Positions 27,671 through 37,107 are shown, counted from the first letter of the stretch. The stretch: 64,000 bases of DNA from F-183 sp964627455 (GCA_964627455.1 CAZVKC010000015.1:44020-108019), one strand, 5' to 3'. Made by a program: numbers and translations. The notes: generated by a model from the sequence alone, not told the origin.

Positions 27671-28153
27671 ATTACTTCAGTAGCCCGTATCCCGATTGAG
27701 TCTCCGCTGGAAGCTCCGTCATACGTGTGCCCATTTTTTGAACTGAAGGCGCCAGTCGACCAGCTCAGCCGCAAGGCTTACCGGAGAATGGGTTTGATTG
27801 ATGATTGAGACACTTCGGGGACACGAGGGACATATTTCCTTGGCGCGCCCACACAGCTTGACCGCCCTCCCTGAGTGCGCCGCCACACCAGCGGGACTCG
27901 ATAAAACTGCTTACTTTTTCCCCAACAACGAACAACTCGAAAAGTTCAAAGACTTTTTTGGGTCACCGAAAAGGAAACAAGGAGCAGAAGAAGTTTATTC
28001 GAATTCCTGAGTCTCGCAACACTGAGTAACGGATACTTATCACCTCCACTGGTGCGAATGGAAAACCTCCCGGGATCACCGGGCGGTTTCCAGAAGGCAT
28101 TCTCATTTCCTGCCGCTACTCAGAGTTCGAATTCTTCATCATTGAGCAATCTC
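27671..28153. other. Non-coding leader before the large surface protein
   Basis: About 480 bp of lower GC content than the surrounding genes. It holds a 27-codon frame (27725-27808, GTG start) whose codons look like those of real genes here, ending RKAYRRMGLIDD. It also holds a 70-codon frame (27798-28010) with no recognisable features. No clear promoter or terminator could be assigned. Part of it is probably the 5' leader of the gene at 28154. Confidence 0.4.
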
Positions 28154-31100
28154 ATGAGACATTCTTCCCGCCGATCAGTCTTTTTCGCATCGCTCATCGC
28201 ACTCATTTCGATGCTGACGCCCGCGATGTTCGGGCAGAGTCTGTCGCTCTCTTCAGGCTCGTCCACGCCGGGCGGCACGACAGCCCTGACACTCTCCCTC
28301 GCGAGCGCCTCGAGCCAGGCTTCGACACTGGCGTTCAGCTTGGGCTATGATCCTCTGGAGGTCGGAGCCGTGAGCATTTCGGCGGGCCCTGCGGCTGCCG
28401 GAGCCGGCAAATCCATCACCTGTAATGTCACCGGATCTGCTTCCGCCTGCGTCCTCTATGGGATGGATGGCCGGGGGATTCCCGATGGCGTGATCGCCAC
28501 CATTACGTTGACGGCCCTAACCACCTCAGTGAGTCCTCTTCGCACGATCTCGCTATCTGGAGTCAATGCCGCAACCTCTGCCGCCAGTCCGCTCAACCTG
28601 GCGGCCTCGGGCGGGGCGGTTGCAGTCTCTTATCCAACCGTGGGCGTCACCAATGTCGCCTGCAACCCCTCCACGATTCCCTCCGGAGCTTCCGCCACCT
28701 GCACCGTGGATCTCTCCGGAACGGTCAATGCCGCAAGCGCTGTAGCCCTCACGAGCAGCAACAGCACGGTTCTTCCTGCCCCGGCCTCATCTCCATTGGC
28801 GATCAGCACCTCGAGCACGACTTTCACCGTCACGGCCGGAACCGTCACCGCGTCGACCCCGGTGTCGATTACCGCGTCTTTCAATGGGACTTCGATGGCA
28901 GCGACTGTCACTGTAACACCCCTGCCTCGCGTGAGCGGCCTGTCGTGCACACCCAACTCGTTCAGTACGAGCGGAAGCGCCACGTGCACCGTGACCGCAA
29001 CCAACATGGGCGCGTCCGGCGTTCAGGTGGATCTTTCCAGCAACAACGCCACGGTTACGATTCCTGCGTCGGTTACGGTGAACGCGGGCCAGACTACGGC
29101 AACCTTCACGGCAACCGTCGCATCCTTTACCACCGACGCCTCGGCATCCCTCACCGCCACGCTGAACGGCTCCACGGCTAACGCAACGATCCAACTTGCT
29201 TTGCCAGTGGTCCTGAGTTCCCTCGCCTGCACACCCACCACGCTGGGATCCGGAGCGAAATCCACGTGCACCGTCTCCCTTTCGAAGAACGCTACCGCGA
29301 GCACCACAGTCACGCTTGCGTCCAGCGCCTCGACACTGCTCAGCGTCCCGGCATCGGTCAGCGTCGCCAGCGGCCAGTCCACGGCGACTTTCTCTGCCAC
29401 AGCGGCGACACTATCGGCAGACTCTTCCGCCACCATCACAGCGGCGTTGGGCGGCGTTTCCCAAACTGCAGCCATTAGCCTGCTCTCTGCAGCGGCGCCT
29501 TCCTCCCTGACGTGCTCGCCGGCATCTCTCACATCCGGAACCTCCTCAACCTGCACCGTCACCCTGTCCAAGACGGTCAACGCCGATACGACGATTACGG
29601 TTTCCGACAACAATGCGACCCTGACGGTTCCGGCCTCAGCGACAGTATTGGCGGGCCAGTCCTCTGCGACGTTTACGGCGACCGCAGGAACCGTGACTGC
29701 GGATGCTACGGCTACTGTCACGGTGACGCTGAATGGGACGTCGAGGACGGCAACGATCACCTTGGCGGCTCCCGTCTCAATCTCGTCGCTCGCCTGTACG
29801 CCTGCGTCGCTCTCTTCCGGCGCCACGGCAACTTGCACGGTGACTCTCTCCAAGCCGGTCGCGGCGAACACCAGCGTCGGCATTTCCGACAACAGCACCC
29901 TGCTGACCATCCCGAGCACAGTGACCGTTCTCAGCGCACAGGCGTCCGCAGTCTTCCCGGCCACTGCCTCAACTGTATCGTCGAGCAGCGCGGTGACGGT
30001 TACGGCTGCGCTCAACGGAGGCAGCAAGTCGACCAGCATCACATTGACTGCGCCTGTCGTGATCTCCGGCCTCGTAGCAGCCTACGCTATGAACGAAGGA
30101 ACCGGAACTACGATCAAGGATGTGTCAGGCAATGGCAACAACGGCACGATCTACGGCGCGTCGTGGACCACCAATGGGAAATTCGGCAGCGCTCTTTCTT
30201 TTAATGGCTCCAGTTCCTATGTCAGCCTCGGCAATCCTGCGGCCCTGCAATTGACCGGCAGCATGACCTTGAGCGCCTGGGTCAGGATCGCCAACTACGT
30301 CACCGCCGACAACCAGATCATCGCAAAGGCGGACGCCACCGGCGGATGGCAGCTCAAAGCGACCCCAGACACCGGAGCGAGGACGTTTGGCGTCGTGGTT
30401 TCCCCTGCTTCAGGGTCGAAGGCAAACCGTTATTCGACGGCGCGCGCGTCCACAAACAAATGGATTCATGTCGCGGGAGTCTATGACGCGACGGCGAAGA
30501 CAATGAGCATGTACGTCAACGGAAGCCTGAGCAACGGCGGCTTGCAGGGCGTCATTCCGGCCTCGCAGTGGAACAATGCCAATCAGCCGGTCACGATCGG
30601 ACGGAGAACCGGAGGTTCGTACTTCAACGGCATTATCGACGAAGCGCGAGTTTATAACCGCGCTCTTTCAGCGGCAGAGATCCAGGCCGACATGAACACG
30701 GCATTGCCTTCCGCGCCGCCGGCGGTGATGCTTTCGGTCAACGGATCTCCCCGGTCGACGGGTAGCGAGCCGGTTGCACTTCGCTTTTCAGCCTCCAATA
30801 GCAGCGGTTCCGGCGACGTGACCGTCTCCGCGGATGGCCTTCCGGCCGGTGCGCAGTTCGATCGCGTAACCGGAGAGTTGACCTGGACGCCTGCGGGCGC
30901 AACCGAGGGAACCTATCCGGTAACAGTTACAGCAACCAACTCCCGCGGCGATTCGGATTCGAAGCAGGTTCTGCTGCATGTGTCGCCGGGCAACAGCGCG
31001 CTGTCGCTCGACAAGATTGAGACTGACTGCGTCTCGGGCGGGATCTCCGCGCTTCGGCTCAAGGCCGCGGGGGCGGAAGCCGCCGGGGTGCGGGTCCTGG

Positions 31101-31588
31101 TCAACGGGGAAGCATTTTCCCCTGTGGCGCAGAACGACGATCGGGTGGAGTTCGCATGTCCGCAATTGCCGGCGGGTACGCCGATCAACATCCAACTGCA
31201 GCGTGGATCGCACACGTCGAATACGCTCGAATCGTCGATCGCTCTGGCCTCGCCTGCAATCCTTCCGACGGGTGCAGCACGAGAAGTCAAGCCGGGCGAT
31301 GTTTACCAGTTCCTGGCGACGGGCCTCAGCGAGGAAGGACTCTTCAACGCACAGCTCCGGCTCGCCATTGCGGGAACCGAGTTGGCGGTTGAAGCCATGC
31401 CGTCGGGATTACCCGGAATCTGGCGGATCGTAGCCCGGATCCCGGCGGACTTGGCGGTTACAGAAGAGGCGCTCATGTCGCTGCAGTTGACGCTCCCCAC
31501 CGGCCGCAAGGTGGAAAGCGACAGCGTTGCAGTGGCGATTGTCACCGAATCGACCGCGGCCAAGGGGTCGGAAGGGGAGCAACAGTAA
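28154..31588 (+). CDS. Large exported Ig-like repeat/LamG surface protein
   Basis: From ATG 28154 the protein is 1144 residues. A signal peptide (RRSVFFASLIALISMLTPAMFGQ) is followed by a cohesin-like beta domain (about 28-155) and five tandem Ig-like repeats of about 94 residues. Each repeat has a C-x-P...T-C-T-V cysteine pair and an A-G-Q-x-x-A-T-F segment. A LamG/concanavalin-like domain follows (LVAAYAMNEGTGTTIKDVSGNGNNGT to IDEARVYNRALSAAEIQAD), then a putative Ig domain (GLPAGAQFDRVTGELTWTP). The C-terminal domain resembles the Solibacter TIGR03437 module (ASPAILPTG...ATGLSEEG). The frame is open to 28052, but the signal peptide favours 28154. No strong ribosome site is visible. Adhesion or polysaccharide binding is likely. 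Confidence 0.85.
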   Translation: MRHSSRRSVFFASLIALISMLTPAMFGQSLSLSSGSSTPGGTTALTLSLASASSQASTLAFSLGYDPLEVGAVSISAGPAAAGAGKSITCNVTGSASACVLYGMDGRGIPDGVIATITLTALTTSVSPLRTISLSGVNAATSAASPLNLAASGGAVAVSYPTVGVTNVACNPSTIPSGASATCTVDLSGTVNAASAVALTSSNSTVLPAPASSPLAISTSSTTFTVTAGTVTASTPVSITASFNGTSMAATVTVTPLPRVSGLSCTPNSFSTSGSATCTVTATNMGASGVQVDLSSNNATVTIPASVTVNAGQTTATFTATVASFTTDASASLTATLNGSTANATIQLALPVVLSSLACTPTTLGSGAKSTCTVSLSKNATASTTVTLASSASTLLSVPASVSVASGQSTATFSATAATLSADSSATITAALGGVSQTAAISLLSAAAPSSLTCSPASLTSGTSSTCTVTLSKTVNADTTITVSDNNATLTVPASATVLAGQSSATFTATAGTVTADATATVTVTLNGTSRTATITLAAPVSISSLACTPASLSSGATATCTVTLSKPVAANTSVGISDNSTLLTIPSTVTVLSAQASAVFPATASTVSSSSAVTVTAALNGGSKSTSITLTAPVVISGLVAAYAMNEGTGTTIKDVSGNGNNGTIYGASWTTNGKFGSALSFNGSSSYVSLGNPAALQLTGSMTLSAWVRIANYVTADNQIIAKADATGGWQLKATPDTGARTFGVVVSPASGSKANRYSTARASTNKWIHVAGVYDATAKTMSMYVNGSLSNGGLQGVIPASQWNNANQPVTIGRRTGGSYFNGIIDEARVYNRALSAAEIQADMNTALPSAPPAVMLSVNGSPRSTGSEPVALRFSASNSSGSGDVTVSADGLPAGAQFDRVTGELTWTPAGATEGTYPVTVTATNSRGDSDSKQVLLHVSPGNSALSLDKIETDCVSGGISALRLKAAGAEAAGVRVLVNGEAFSPVAQNDDRVEFACPQLPAGTPINIQLQRGSHTSNTLESSIALASPAILPTGAAREVKPGDVYQFLATGLSEEGLFNAQLRLAIAGTELAVEAMPSGLPGIWRIVARIPADLAVTEEALMSLQLTLPTGRKVESDSVAVAIVTESTAAKGSEGEQQ
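28637..30052 (+). repeat. Five tandem Ig-like coding repeats (about 280 bp each)
   Basis: The five units share the order V-x-x-L-x-C-x-P, S-G-x-x-x-T-C-T-V, N-x-x-x-x-x-P-A-S, A-G-Q-x-x-A-T-F, L-N-G. They differ at DNA level, so they are old duplications, not recent ones. Two cysteines per unit suggest a disulfide in each. Confidence 0.85.
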
Positions 31589-31613
31589 CTTCATTTCCGG
31601 CCGAAAGCAACCG

Positions 31614-31659
31614 AAAGGGGAGGAGGATCCGCCGCAAACCGGGATCCCCCTCCCCTTCC
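31614..31659 (+). terminator. Hairpin between convergent genes (likely terminator)
   Basis: A 16-bp stem with one mismatch (31615-31630 with 31642-31657) lies between the surface-protein stop and the convergent DUF418 stop. It lacks a strong T run, so termination may be partial or Rho-assisted. Confidence 0.6.
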
Positions 31660-31672
31660 GATTTGAGCGGCT

Positions 31673-33070
31673 TCAAGCGGATTCAGCCGGAGCCTGTACG
31701 AGCGATTCAGCGGACGGCGATTCTGCAGCGGCAACACTCTCTTCCGAGGCGATCCGCATCGGCTGGCGTTTCCAGTAGGTCAGAGAACGCCAGCACCATT
31801 CCAGCGGACCGAACTGATACCGCGCCAGCCACAACGGACTCCAGATGAGCGAGAAGATCCACATCCCCAACACCACGTAGTACAGCTGGTAGCGCTGCAG
31901 CTTGCCGTAGAGGTTCAAGCCGTAGCCGTAGAACACCAGGCCGTAGATCACCGAATGCAGGATGTAGTTGGAAAACGCGGTCTGCCCGACGGCGGCGAGG
32001 GCGCGTCGCAATCCTACGAGAAGGCTCGACTTACACAGCAGGATCATCGCCGCGACGTGTCCGAGCGTCGTAGCCGCTCGCGCCGCCTGGTACGTGCTGA
32101 ACGTGAAGATGGTCTGCAGCGGCTCGAAATTCTGTTTGTGGGCAAGCCAAAACGACACCGCGGCCACCGGGATCCCGAAGCCGTAGCCCCACGCCAGCAT
32201 CTTCCAATAGAACGCGTTCGAGCGCGACGCCGACAGGATGCCGAGTTTGGCGAAAGCGATCCCCACCAGCATCATCATGAGCATGTCCCAGCCCGACATG
32301 TAGAACGGCGCGGAGTGCCATTCTTTCACGACGGCAGCGCGCTTCTGGAGCAGGTTGAGATAGGACCCGCTGTACATTTCTGCGTCTTTCTTCAGATCCT
32401 CGGCGGTCGGGTTGAAGTACTTCCGCTGGTCTTCCCAATCTTTCTTCGCCTTCTTCTGCTCTTCGCTCAGCGGCTTCTTATCCCGCTCCAGTTGTTCGGC
32501 TTGCAGGGCGAGTTTGTGGGTCTTCTGGATGTCGACGCCCATCATCACCTGCCCGGCAGTCATCAGCGCGATGATCACGCCGGCGGCGATGAGCAAGCCT
32601 TTGGGCTTGGCGCTGTGCATCGGAAACAGCACGAGTCCGAGCAACGCGTAGGGGTAGAGAATGTCGCCGTGCCAGATGAGGAACGCGTGCAGCATGCCGA
32701 ACAGCATCAACCAGAGCGTACGGCGATAATACGTTTCGACCGACGCGACGCCGGTGCCGCGGGTCACGCCGCGAGCAATCATGTAATAGGATCCGGCGCC
32801 GAACATCAGCGAGAAAATCCCGCGCATCTTGCCGTCGAACAAAACGTACTGCAGGCAAAATGCCCACAAATTCAGCCCTGTGGCGCCTCCTGCAACATTC
32901 GGATTGAACCCGGCGGCCATCGGCAGGCCGGAAAACACGATATTCATCAGCGCGATGCCGAGCAACGCGGCGCCGCGCAAGACGTCAATGGAAGAGATCC
33001 GCTCGGATCTGGAAACAGGAGCAAAAGGAGCAGAGATCGCGGCGGGAACCGCAACTACTACGTCGGACAT
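31673..33070 (-). CDS. DUF418 family inner-membrane protein
   Basis: The 465-residue protein has about ten hydrophobic helices and the DUF418 features. These are IDVLRGAALLGIALMNIVFSG near the start, IFSLMFGAGSYYMIARG and LLFGMLHAFLIWHGDILYPYALLG, with a C-terminal WSPLWLARYQFGPLEWCWRSLTYWKRQPM. A hydrophilic, Lys/Glu-rich loop of about 75 residues (about 185-260) is longer than usual. The tail after WKRQPM is acidic and Ala-rich. The family is related to acyltransferase-type membrane proteins, and its substrate is unknown. It begins 50 bp after the cyclophilin stop on the same strand. Confidence 0.88.
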   Translation of the reverse strand: MSDVVVAVPAAISAPFAPVSRSERISSIDVLRGAALLGIALMNIVFSGLPMAAGFNPNVAGGATGLNLWAFCLQYVLFDGKMRGIFSLMFGAGSYYMIARGVTRGTGVASVETYYRRTLWLMLFGMLHAFLIWHGDILYPYALLGLVLFPMHSAKPKGLLIAAGVIIALMTAGQVMMGVDIQKTHKLALQAEQLERDKKPLSEEQKKAKKDWEDQRKYFNPTAEDLKKDAEMYSGSYLNLLQKRAAVVKEWHSAPFYMSGWDMLMMMLVGIAFAKLGILSASRSNAFYWKMLAWGYGFGIPVAAVSFWLAHKQNFEPLQTIFTFSTYQAARAATTLGHVAAMILLCKSSLLVGLRRALAAVGQTAFSNYILHSVIYGLVFYGYGLNLYGKLQRYQLYYVVLGMWIFSLIWSPLWLARYQFGPLEWCWRSLTYWKRQPMRIASEESVAAAESPSAESLVQAPAESA

Positions 33071-33120
33071 GAATCACCTCTCGACGCAAGGAATGCCGGA
33101 AGTGTAGCACGCCCCGTAAT

Positions 33121-33735
33121 TCAGCGTTTTTTCTTTTTCGCCGCCGGCGCGGGACCCACGCGTTCGATCGTCACGGAGTTAAGCTTGACCGGAGTCACGG
33201 GCCGGTCGCCACGCAACGGCACGCGATTGATGGCTTCCACGACGTCGAGACCTTCGACGATGTGGCCGAAGATCGTGTAATTGCCGCTCCAGGTCGGCAT
33301 CGGGTTGACGGTGACAAAGAACTGGCATCCCCCGCTATTGGGTTGCCCGGCGTTCGCCATCGCCAGTTTGCCGGCGGTCGTGAACCGGAGTCCGGGCAAG
33401 ACCTCGTCTGCGATGGTGAACCCGCAGTTGAAGGATCCGATCCCGGTCGGATCTCCGGCCTGGATCATTTCGCCTCGCACGATGCGGTGAAAGGTCAGGC
33501 CGTCGTACAACCGCTTGCGAACCGGCTTTCGGGTTTCGGGATCCAGCGTCGCCAGGGTCCCCTGGGCGACGCCAATGAAGGTCCGCACGGTGTTCGGCGT
33601 GTCTTTTTCGTACAGAACGGCCGTGAAACTGCCTTTTTCGGTGTCGAAGGTGGCGTAGAGTCCGTTGGGACGTTTGGGTTGTGCGTTCAACCAACCCGAG
33701 GCGAGAAGGAGGAGGAGAAGAACCGCTCGTGGCAT
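33121..33735 (-). CDS. Exported cyclophilin-type peptidyl-prolyl isomerase
   Basis: The 204-residue protein has a signal (MPRAVLLLLLLASGWLNAQ) and a cyclophilin fold. The family segments are LYDGLTFHRIVRGEMIQAGDP with the active-site Phe-His-Arg, AGKLAMANAGQPNSGGCQFFV and NYTIFGHIVEGLDVVEAI. The Trp used by cyclosporin-sensitive forms is not at the usual place. The C-terminus ends in AKKKKR. It probably assists folding of exported proteins. It is followed by the DUF418 gene and preceded by tRNA-fMet, all on the minus strand. Confidence 0.93.
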   Translation of the reverse strand: MPRAVLLLLLLASGWLNAQPKRPNGLYATFDTEKGSFTAVLYEKDTPNTVRTFIGVAQGTLATLDPETRKPVRKRLYDGLTFHRIVRGEMIQAGDPTGIGSFNCGFTIADEVLPGLRFTTAGKLAMANAGQPNSGGCQFFVTVNPMPTWSGNYTIFGHIVEGLDVVEAINRVPLRGDRPVTPVKLNSVTIERVGPAPAAKKKKR

Positions 33736-33796
33736 GCTGCCGCAGCCTCCGAAAATGACTTGAGCTCCCGTTTGGGAGCCCAGCTATGATTCCGTT

Positions 33797-33873
<77 letters not shown>

Positions 33874-33878
33874 CTGTT

Positions 33879-33908
33879 ATATTAGCGTAACGATGCGGAA
33901 TGGATCAA
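33879..33908 (-). promoter_or_regulatory. Sigma-70-type promoter of tRNA-fMet
   Basis: On the minus strand, TTGATC (33903-33908) is separated by 18 bases from TAATAT (33879-33884). This places the expected start at or within a base or two of the mature tRNA 5' end. Confidence 0.6.
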
Positions 33909-33935
33909 CTTCTGTACGAGAATTCTCAGAGAATT

Positions 33936-34976
33936 TTAGTCGCCGCTGCGGATCTGGATGAGTTCCGGCGCGGGCTGCTGGTCCAACTGCACTGCCTTGA
34001 TCGTCTGGGGCGCGCGGAAGAAGTCGAAATACGACACATAGTGCACGCAGGAGATCGTGCAGTACGGCGCGCAGGACTTCTCGGTCAGGTACTCGCGGCG
34101 GATGTCGTCTACCGAGTACTCGAGCAGCGGCTTGGCCGGATAGCCGCGCTGCTGCGAACAGTAGTGAACCAACCCGTCTTCGCAAACATACACGTAACGA
34201 GCGCCGGCGCGGCAACGCCAGTTCGTCGACCGGCCTTCGGCGATCGCGTCCTGGAAGATGTCATGCAACCGGGCGAAGTGCCGTTTCTTACCCTGGCTGA
34301 ATTCGCGATAGATCGCGCGTTCGCGCTCGCCCAGGGGCCGCAACTGGCCGTCGCCGTCGTGAATGATGCCGAGAGTCGAAGAGAAGCCCAGTTCAATGGC
34401 CCGCTTGCTGACCACCAGCGCGTCTTCCGGGTTCCGGATGCCGCCGCCGATCACTGAGTTGATGTTGACGTGGAAGTCCGCGTGCTCGTTCAGCATCTGC
34501 AGCTTCTTGTCCAATACTTTCAACGACTTCTTGGACACATCGTCCGGCATCACGTTGTCGATCGAGATCTGCATGTGATCAAGGCCGGCGCGGTTCAGAC
34601 GCTCGATGCGGTCCGGAACCAGCAGGTAGCCGTTGGTAATCATGCAGGCCAGCACACCGCGCTTGCGCATGGTGGCGATGATGTCGTCGAGATCGGGATG
34701 CAGCAGCGGTTCGCCGCCGCTGAGAGTGATGATGGTCGTTCCCAGGTCGGCTAACTTATTGATCCGCTGGATCATGACGTCCGTCGGCACTGGCTTCGAG
34801 TAGTCGTCGTACTCGTTGCAGTAGGTGCAGGACAGATTACAGCGCCGAATCGGGATGATATGGGCCATGATCGGGTGATCCCGATCCGCCGCGCCATAAG
34901 CGATCAACTTCAACTCGCGCAGCCTGCGCGAGATCGCCTTCATCTTCCGGTTCCATCTGATCGAGCGGAGAGCCAT
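33936..34976 (-). CDS. Radical SAM protein with C-terminal cysteine cluster
   Basis: The 346-residue protein has the radical SAM C-x3-C-x2-C motif in IPIRRCNLSCTYCNEYDDYS (Cys46, 50, 53). It also has the glycine-rich SAM loop TLSGGEPLLHPDL and a (beta/alpha) barrel continuing to about residue 240. A C-terminal region has seven cysteines (WRCRAGA, VCEDGLVHYCSQQ, KSCAPYCTISCVHY) and probably binds a second iron-sulfur cluster, as in SPASM/twitch proteins. These modify peptides or small molecules. It is divergent from a glucose-dehydrogenase-like gene. I could not find a short peptide substrate gene beside it. Reaction unknown. Confidence 0.85.
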   Translation of the reverse strand: MALRSIRWNRKMKAISRRLRELKLIAYGAADRDHPIMAHIIPIRRCNLSCTYCNEYDDYSKPVPTDVMIQRINKLADLGTTIITLSGGEPLLHPDLDDIIATMRKRGVLACMITNGYLLVPDRIERLNRAGLDHMQISIDNVMPDDVSKKSLKVLDKKLQMLNEHADFHVNINSVIGGGIRNPEDALVVSKRAIELGFSSTLGIIHDGDGQLRPLGERERAIYREFSQGKKRHFARLHDIFQDAIAEGRSTNWRCRAGARYVYVCEDGLVHYCSQQRGYPAKPLLEYSVDDIRREYLTEKSCAPYCTISCVHYVSYFDFFRAPQTIKAVQLDQQPAPELIQIRSGD

Positions 34977-35114
34977 TGGTGGACGCTAACCTCTGTATTA
35001 TCCCACATGGGATGTACCACTGAGCAGGATCGATTGCTTTTCTGCAAGCGGCTGCATTGAATGGCGGTTTTATGAGGTTGAAATGACCTGAGTGTTAGCC
35101 TAGGAGGTACTACT

Positions 35115-36215
35115 ATGATGCGGGCGGTCGCGGTACATCCCGGTTCCAAACAGGTTGGCATGGTGGAACAGGAAGTTCCCCTGCTTCTTTCTCGCACCGG
35201 CGTCAAGATCCGAATTCTCGAGGTCGGCGTCTGCGGCACCGACAAGGAAATCTGCAGTTTCGAGTACAACTTCCCGCCGCCGCGCGGCTGCGACTACCTG
35301 ATTCTGGGGCACGAGTCGCTGGGCGAGGTGGTCGAGGTCGGACCCGAGGTCACGACAGTGGCGCCCGGAGACCTGGTGGTCGCGATGGTGCGGCGTCCTT
35401 GTGTGAATCCGGGGTGCGGCGCGTGTCTTTCGGGGCATCAGGACTTTTGCAGCACGGGATCCTACATCGAGCGCGGCATCAAAGAGATGCACGGCTTCAT
35501 GACCGGATTCGTGGTCGAAGAAGAGGCATACGTCTGCAAACTGCCAAACGAACTCCGGGAGATCGGGGTTCTTACCGAGCCGCTGACGGTTGCCGAGAAG
35601 GCGCTGATCCAACTGGAGGACGTGCAAAGCCGCTTGCCCTGGTGGAAGCAGGGCGGAACCGCGGTGGTGCTCGGCGCAGGACCCGTTGGGATCCTCGGCG
35701 CCATGGCGTTGCGGGTTCGCGGCTACCGGACGCTCGTCTATTCGCGTGAGCCCGAGTCGGATCCACGCGCCGGACTGTGCGCGGCGATGGGCGTCGAATA
35801 CGTCTCCACCGCCACCACCACAGCTGACCAACTGGCGAAACACTGCGGCAACATCGACTTCGTGTACGAAGCCACCGGCTATGCGCCGCTGTCGTTCGAG
35901 ATGCTGCAGTATCTCGCGCCGAACGGCGTGTTCATTTTCACCGGCATTGCGGGCAAGCGTCCGCCGCTCCCCATCGACACCGACAGCATGATCCTCAACA
36001 TGGTGCTGAAGAACCAGATCCTGCTGGGGACGGTGAACGCGAGCCGCAAGGCCTTCGAAAACGCGATCGCAGACCTCACCGTCTTCCAGCGCGAGTTCCC
36101 GCGGGCGGTCGCCAGCGTGATTTCCCGCCGGTACACGATCGACCAGCATCAGGATCTGCTGTTCGGCCGCGCCGGCGGGATCAAGAACGTGATTTCGCTC
36201 GAAGGCGCCGCGTAA
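35115..36215 (+). CDS. Zinc-dependent glucose 1-dehydrogenase-like medium-chain dehydrogenase
   Basis: The 366-residue medium-chain dehydrogenase has the catalytic-zinc elements Cys40 (GVCGTDKEI), His66 and Glu67 (GHESLGE). A structural-zinc lobe carries Cys96, 101, 104 and 112. The NAD(P)-binding motif is VVLGAGPVGILGAMA. The GTDKEI start and long N-terminal similarity match glucose dehydrogenases of the archaeal GlcDH type. Arg/Ser residues after the second beta strand (YSREPESD) favour NADP. A strong GGAGG site (35103-35107) precedes ATG 35115. It may oxidise glucose or a related sugar to the lactone, consistent with the lactonase-like gene in this window. Confidence 0.85.
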   Translation: MMRAVAVHPGSKQVGMVEQEVPLLLSRTGVKIRILEVGVCGTDKEICSFEYNFPPPRGCDYLILGHESLGEVVEVGPEVTTVAPGDLVVAMVRRPCVNPGCGACLSGHQDFCSTGSYIERGIKEMHGFMTGFVVEEEAYVCKLPNELREIGVLTEPLTVAEKALIQLEDVQSRLPWWKQGGTAVVLGAGPVGILGAMALRVRGYRTLVYSREPESDPRAGLCAAMGVEYVSTATTTADQLAKHCGNIDFVYEATGYAPLSFEMLQYLAPNGVFIFTGIAGKRPPLPIDTDSMILNMVLKNQILLGTVNASRKAFENAIADLTVFQREFPRAVASVISRRYTIDQHQDLLFGRAGGIKNVISLEGAA

Positions 36216-36262
36216 GCAACCCTTTGACCGATTCGTGACTCGTTTCGCGCCCGGTTGGGTGC

Positions 36263-37102
36263 ATGTCCATGAAATCGGCAGTGTTGATGCTTCTCTTCGG
36301 CTGGTTGTTCGGATGTTCACGGCCGGGCAAAAAGGTCTCCTCGCTGCCGTTTCTCGAGGAACTCCCCGGTGTGCGAAAAATCGCCGTGCCAGAAGGATTC
36401 GTCGCGCGGAACTTCATCTTTTCGCCGGACGGCAGGGCAGTGTTCCTGCTTTGCTTCGGGATGGCCGGCACGCCCGACCATATGCCGTATCGCGTGCTTC
36501 GGATCGACCTGCAAGGCGAAGCCTCCCCGGCATTCGTCGAACTGCCGGATCAGCAGTGGATCGAGAAGGCCTCGCTGTGGTGGGAAGAGGATGGACGGCT
36601 CGGCATGCACATGGCCGACGCGCTGGTGTGGATCGACCCGCAAACCATGAAGGTCGCCGAACAGGCCAGGATCATCTCGCAATACAACTTTCTGCCGCAA
36701 CGGAAACTCGATCAACTCATTCCCGCTGAAGCTCAGGAAGCCTACGCGGCAGCGGTCCCCAAGCTGAAGGGCAAGAATCCGCGCAGGGTCCGCGAGTTCC
36801 TTCTGACGGGCAAGGCCGCGTGGATGGATCCCGATGCAGAGGCCGCGCCGGAACCGGCGGAGACTGCCATCGAATGCACGAAGTCTCAAGTTGTGGACAC
36901 CAAGCTGCGGTATCCGCGCTATGTGGACATCACGCTGAAGGAGTGGCGCATCCTGCCGGGCGGTCCTCGCTTTCAAACCACCGACGCAGGCGACCGTGAA
37001 CTCGGATTTTTCCTTGCGGACGATGGCAGGCTGAGGACCTCCGATGGCGCCGCCTGGATCCGCTACGAGAAGAAGCTGTACCGGTTGCCCGCCGCAAAAT
37101 GA
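36263..37102 (+). CDS. Hypothetical lipoprotein
   Basis: The N-terminus MSMKSAVLMLLFGWLFGCSRPG has a lipobox (LFGC), so this is a probable membrane-attached lipoprotein of 279 residues. The mature part is beta-rich with Trp-containing repeats (WIEKASLWWEEDGRLGMHMADALVWIDP) suggesting a partial propeller. It ends with a short domain (RYVDITLKEWRILPGG ... WIRYEKKLYRLP). I do not recognise a family. It follows the glucose-dehydrogenase-like gene by 47 bp and may be cotranscribed. A terminator follows at once. Confidence 0.7.
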   Translation: MSMKSAVLMLLFGWLFGCSRPGKKVSSLPFLEELPGVRKIAVPEGFVARNFIFSPDGRAVFLLCFGMAGTPDHMPYRVLRIDLQGEASPAFVELPDQQWIEKASLWWEEDGRLGMHMADALVWIDPQTMKVAEQARIISQYNFLPQRKLDQLIPAEAQEAYAAAVPKLKGKNPRRVREFLLTGKAAWMDPDAEAAPEPAETAIECTKSQVVDTKLRYPRYVDITLKEWRILPGGPRFQTTDAGDRELGFFLADDGRLRTSDGAAWIRYEKKLYRLPAAK

Positions 37103-37107
37103 GAAAA

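Noticed and set aside
27798..28010. 70-codon frame in the leader region
   Set aside because: No ribosome site, no recognisable motif and a composition unlike neighbours; left as possible only.
28637..30052. Tandem repeats as a CRISPR or mobile repeat array
   Set aside because: The units are in-frame Ig-like protein repeats, diverged at DNA level, without spacers.
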